DNA from: Euryarchaeota archaeon UBA52
Lineage (GTDB): Archaea; Thermoplasmatota; Poseidoniia; Poseidoniales; Thalassarchaeaceae
NCBI GenBank assembly: GCA_002505455.1
Contig: DAVB01000053.1
Location: forward strand, 1 to 7,900
DNA: 7,900 nt
Direction of reading: 5' to 3'
In this document: positions 6,286-7,900 of the stretch, in pieces
How positions within the stretch are numbered: position 1 is the first letter of the stretch
Layout: every line of letters begins with the position of its first letter
Notes under the pieces: generated by a model
What the model was told of the DNA's origin: nothing
Databases searched by the model: none
What the model saw: the letters and a program-made list of their open reading frames with translations, nothing else
Position numbers and translations under genes: made by a program

Positions 6286-6293
6286 CCACCTTT
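6286..6293 (-). promoter_or_regulatory. Shine-Dalgarno of the nitroreductase gene
   Basis: The minus strand reads AAAGGTGG, beginning at the last base of the upstream TGA stop and ending one base before the first of two tandem ATG codons. Counting from the AGG core, the first ATG is 4 nt away and the second 7 nt away, which favours the second (6281). It shows that internal operon genes in this genome use Shine-Dalgarno initiation, while the first genes look leaderless. Confidence 0.5.
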
Positions 6294-6622
6294 CAGAGTT
6301 GATCGAATTTAGCCGCGAGCACGAAGTCTGACTCCGTCAAGCCATCGATTTTATGCGTCCAAATCTTCGCTTCAACACGACCCCAACCAACTTCGAAATC
6401 AGCGTGATGCCCTTCCTGCTCGCAAATGGCGCCTGCTGAATTCACGAACTCGAGAGCGGTCAAGAAGTCCGGAAACGCCCATACTCTCCTGAGATGGTGT
6501 CCATCCACTACAGCCCACCCATTGTCTATGCCGGGGATAAACTGCTCACATTCTTCTTCTGTGAGTGGCGGAACACCACCCTCACACGGCTCACAGCGCT
6601 TACTTGCAAGATCAGACAACAT
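6293..6622 (-). CDS. Pterin-4a-carbinolamine dehydratase (PCD/DCoH family)
   Basis: The 109-residue protein has the full PCD pattern. CEPCEGGVPPLTEEE (10-24) is the typical bacterial and archaeal N-terminus, W36 precedes HHLRR (42-46), F50-PDF and AL-FV (57-60) follow, then EGHHADFEVGWGRV (70-83) and THKIDGLTESDFVLAAK (89-105). H72, H73 and H90 correspond to the catalytic histidines of human PCD. The family dehydrates 4a-hydroxytetrahydrobiopterin to quinonoid dihydropterin, and in many prokaryotes it is linked to pterin or molybdopterin recycling. No aromatic amino acid hydroxylase lies nearby. I use ATG 6622: it matches family N-termini and is 5 nt after a GGGGG core of the GGGGGTGAT stretch (6624-6632). 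An upstream in-frame ATG at 6634 would overlap the preceding gene by 10 nt and add MGVI. It sits between an unrecognised gene (2-nt gap) and the nitroreductase (8-nt gap). Confidence 0.93.
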   Translation of the reverse strand: MLSDLASKRCEPCEGGVPPLTEEECEQFIPGIDNGWAVVDGHHLRRVWAFPDFLTALEFVNSAGAICEQEGHHADFEVGWGRVEAKIWTHKIDGLTESDFVLAAKFDQL

Positions 6623-6624
6623 AA

Positions 6625-7074
6625 TCACCCCCATACGTGTGAATCATCGTGGCCATCGGCTTTCCTTTCCGCCTGCTCACTAACACTAGTGCGGCGGCGC
6701 ATGTCTTCTCTTTCAAAGAATAGCAACTCATCGTCATCTATGTACTGTGGCCTCATGTGTGCAACTAGCCGAATTTCAACAACCACATCACGAGAGAATG
6801 AGCGAAACCGGCCATTTTCATCTAAGATGTCTATCGAACTCCTGCCTGTGGAGATTAGCATGCCCCTGATGACATTCGTCTCTTCAGATTTCACCGATCG
6901 CGCGTCAATCACCATTTCAACAAGATCGTCCTTTCTAAGACCCGATTTTCGGCCGATTAGCGGCCCAACGTAAACATCACCTCGTGTGGAAAGATCAGGC
7001 GAACCGTACGCGTCATACATCGTTTCAGCCCAGTCGGGGAGGCCTTGCCCCTGCTCTCCATCGGTGTTCGGCAT
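6625..7074 (-). CDS. Conserved-looking hypothetical protein with a possible small beta-barrel
   Basis: I do not recognise this protein. From ATG 7074 it has 149 residues. The N-terminus (1-50) is acidic and Gly/Pro-rich. The middle, about 50-105, alternates short strands: DLVEMVIDA, VIRGMLIST, SSIDILD, RFRSFS and DVVVEIRLV. This resembles a five-strand barrel of the Sm-like or SH3-like type, with RGMLISTGRSSIDILDENG recalling an Sm1-style strand-turn-strand. The C-terminal 40 residues are charged and probably helical or disordered. There is no membrane span or signal peptide. ATG 7101 gives nine more residues (MYLGLAIGI). I prefer 7074 because TTATGTAT, a TATA-like stretch covering the upstream ATG, lies about 25 nt ahead of it. 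It heads the operon with the carbinolamine dehydratase and nitroreductase, and is divergent from the GTPase gene. The beta-barrel idea is weak. Confidence 0.7.
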   Translation of the reverse strand: MPNTDGEQGQGLPDWAETMYDAYGSPDLSTRGDVYVGPLIGRKSGLRKDDLVEMVIDARSVKSEETNVIRGMLISTGRSSIDILDENGRFRSFSRDVVVEIRLVAHMRPQYIDDDELLFFEREDMRRRTSVSEQAERKADGHDDSHVWG

Positions 7075-7094
7075 GATGCCTATTGCTAATCCGA

Positions 7095-7105
7095 GATACA
7101 TAAGG
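7095..7105. promoter_or_regulatory. Possible TATA element of the hypothetical-PCD-nitroreductase operon
   Basis: The minus strand reads CCTTATGTATC here, centred about 25 nt upstream of ATG 7074, the spacing expected for a leaderless archaeal transcript. On the plus strand the same bases (GATACATAAGG) could serve the GTPase gene only with a leader of about 55 nt. The region 7106-7180 otherwise shows no repeat or terminator. Low confidence: it rests on one short AT-rich match. Confidence 0.25.
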
Positions 7106-7180
7106 AAGACGCAGAGATACAGCTTTCACCGCCCACGCAGTTCAAGACCGTCACACGAGACCGTCAAAGCAGGGATTGCC

Positions 7181-7900
7181 ATGGTGTCAGTGGAATGGAG
7201 GCGAATTCCCACGGTATTATTGCCTCAGGAAATCATCGACAAGGCGTTTAGGAAAGCAAGCAAGATGGCGGCTCTAGTCGAGGATCCGGACAAGTATCAC
7301 AGGGTCCGAAAGCAGATGAATAGAATGGTGCAGTCATCATCTGATACCATAGCAACCACGTTGCTTGACTGGGTTGATAGGTGGCCAAGCCTCAACGCCC
7401 TCTCCCCCTTCGACCAAGCTCTCATCGATGCTTCAGTCGGCGCTGACGAATATCGTAAGAATCTCGGAGGCATACAATGGGGTGCTGAGCAGATTCGCAG
7501 GATAGCAGGTCGAATTCAGTCTGAAATGTTGAGAATACGCGAAATAGCGGGCTTCCATGAGAGCCGGAGATCTGCCTACGGACGTTTCGCCTCAGTTCTC
7601 GATCAGCTCGAACCTCAACTTGAGTGGCTGAACAAGGCACGTGACCGTCTTCGCGAACTCCCCTCGATAGATCCTGCGAATCCGTGTATTGTAGTGGCAG
7701 GAGCCCCCAACGTCGGTAAGTCTGCCCTCATCACCGCATTATCATCTGGTGAGCCCGAGGTCGCAGCATACCCGTTCACAACTAAGAGACTCCATCTGGG
7801 CCACTTTACACATCGGAGAAGAAAGTACCAGATGGTCGATACGCCCGGTCTGCTAGACCGCCCCAACATCGAAAGGAATGCAATTGAGATGCAGGCGATA
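7181..7900 (+). CDS. NOG1-type GTPase (3' truncated by window edge)
   Basis: The reading frame opens at ATG 7181 and runs without a stop to the window edge, giving 240 residues. The N-terminal helical domain (1-165) begins RIPTVLLPQEIIDKAFRKAS, typical of NOG1 proteins, and includes a long helical stretch near 100-160. The GTPase domain then shows G1 GAPNVGKS (174-181), G2 YPFTTK (197-202, with the switch Thr) and G3 DTPG (220-223), followed by LLDRPxxERNxIExQAI, which is diagnostic of the NOG1/Nog1p branch of OBG-HflX-like GTPases. The eukaryotic homologue acts in 60S ribosome assembly; the archaeal proteins are presumed to bind the large ribosomal subunit. G4 and G5 lie beyond the window. 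A weak AGGGAT precedes the start. The gene is divergent from the hypothetical-PCD-nitroreductase operon. The family is the best pointer to an archaeal host. Confidence 0.93.
   Translation, partial: MVSVEWRRIPTVLLPQEIIDKAFRKASKMAALVEDPDKYHRVRKQMNRMVQSSSDTIATTLLDWVDRWPSLNALSPFDQALIDASVGADEYRKNLGGIQWGAEQIRRIAGRIQSEMLRIREIAGFHESRRSAYGRFASVLDQLEPQLEWLNKARDRLRELPSIDPANPCIVVAGAPNVGKSALITALSSGEPEVAAYPFTTKRLHLGHFTHRRRKYQMVDTPGLLDRPNIERNAIEMQAI

Noticed and set aside
7422..7869. Two minus-strand open frames within the GTPase gene
   Set aside because: They lie opposite a strongly recognisable NOG1 coding frame and show no family motifs; they are shadows.
1..7900. tRNA genes, CRISPR arrays, insertion sequences, attachment sites
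   Set aside because: No cloverleaf-like segment, regularly spaced repeat, transposase motif or long direct or inverted repeat was seen on reading both strands.

Overview
The window looks like chromosomal DNA of an uncultivated archaeon, perhaps a marine planktonic euryarchaeon (Poseidoniales/MGII-like). The best evidence is the NOG1-type GTPase at the right end, a family of archaea and eukaryotes, together with start codons placed about 29 nt from AT-rich TATA-like sequence, as in archaeal leaderless promoters. The lineage is inference; no rRNA or tRNA gene is present to fix it. Genes are tightly packed, and no mobile element, CRISPR array, tRNA or long repeat was seen. The longest gaps without a gene are about 100 bases.

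Layout from left to right. (1) The C-terminal part of a glutathione-S-transferase-fold protein resembling prostaglandin E synthase 2 (+), cut by the window edge. (2) A short, diverged glycerophosphodiester-phosphodiesterase-like protein (+). (3) On the minus strand, a 759-residue protein that joins a signal or anchor segment, an M28 zinc aminopeptidase with a PA-like insert, and a complete ZIP metal transporter. (4) Divergent from it, across a 58-bp gap, a two-gene plus-strand operon: a membrane-anchored protein that aligns with a single transferrin lobe and keeps all four iron ligands, followed with a 4-nt overlap by a PQQ/sorbosone-dehydrogenase-like beta-propeller lipoprotein. (5) A minus-strand operon: an unrecognised small protein, pterin-4a-carbinolamine dehydratase, and a YdjA-like nitroreductase. 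(6) The first 240 residues of a NOG1-type GTPase (+), cut by the right edge.

The centre, about 1099-5706, is the remarkable part. A transferrin-like binder and an M28/PA-ZIP fusion are transcribed outward from one compact promoter. That promoter contains a perfect 7+7 inverted repeat (TTTAGGC-GA-GCCTAAA) very like the operators of metal-sensing DtxR/IdeR/SirR/MntR repressors. Vertebrate transferrin receptor is itself a catalytically dead M28/PA-fold protein, so this locus pairs the same two protein families that mediate iron uptake in animals. Here the peptidase active site is intact and the metal channel is fused directly to it. The inferred model is a metal-repressed iron (or other metal) acquisition module at the cell surface: the transferrin-like protein captures Fe3+ with an anion, the peptidase processes metal-bearing protein or peptide, the quinoprotein-like lipoprotein possibly supplies reducing power, and the ZIP domain imports the divalent ion. 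The domain identifications and ligand residues are read from sequence and remembered family motifs; the working model is a hypothesis.
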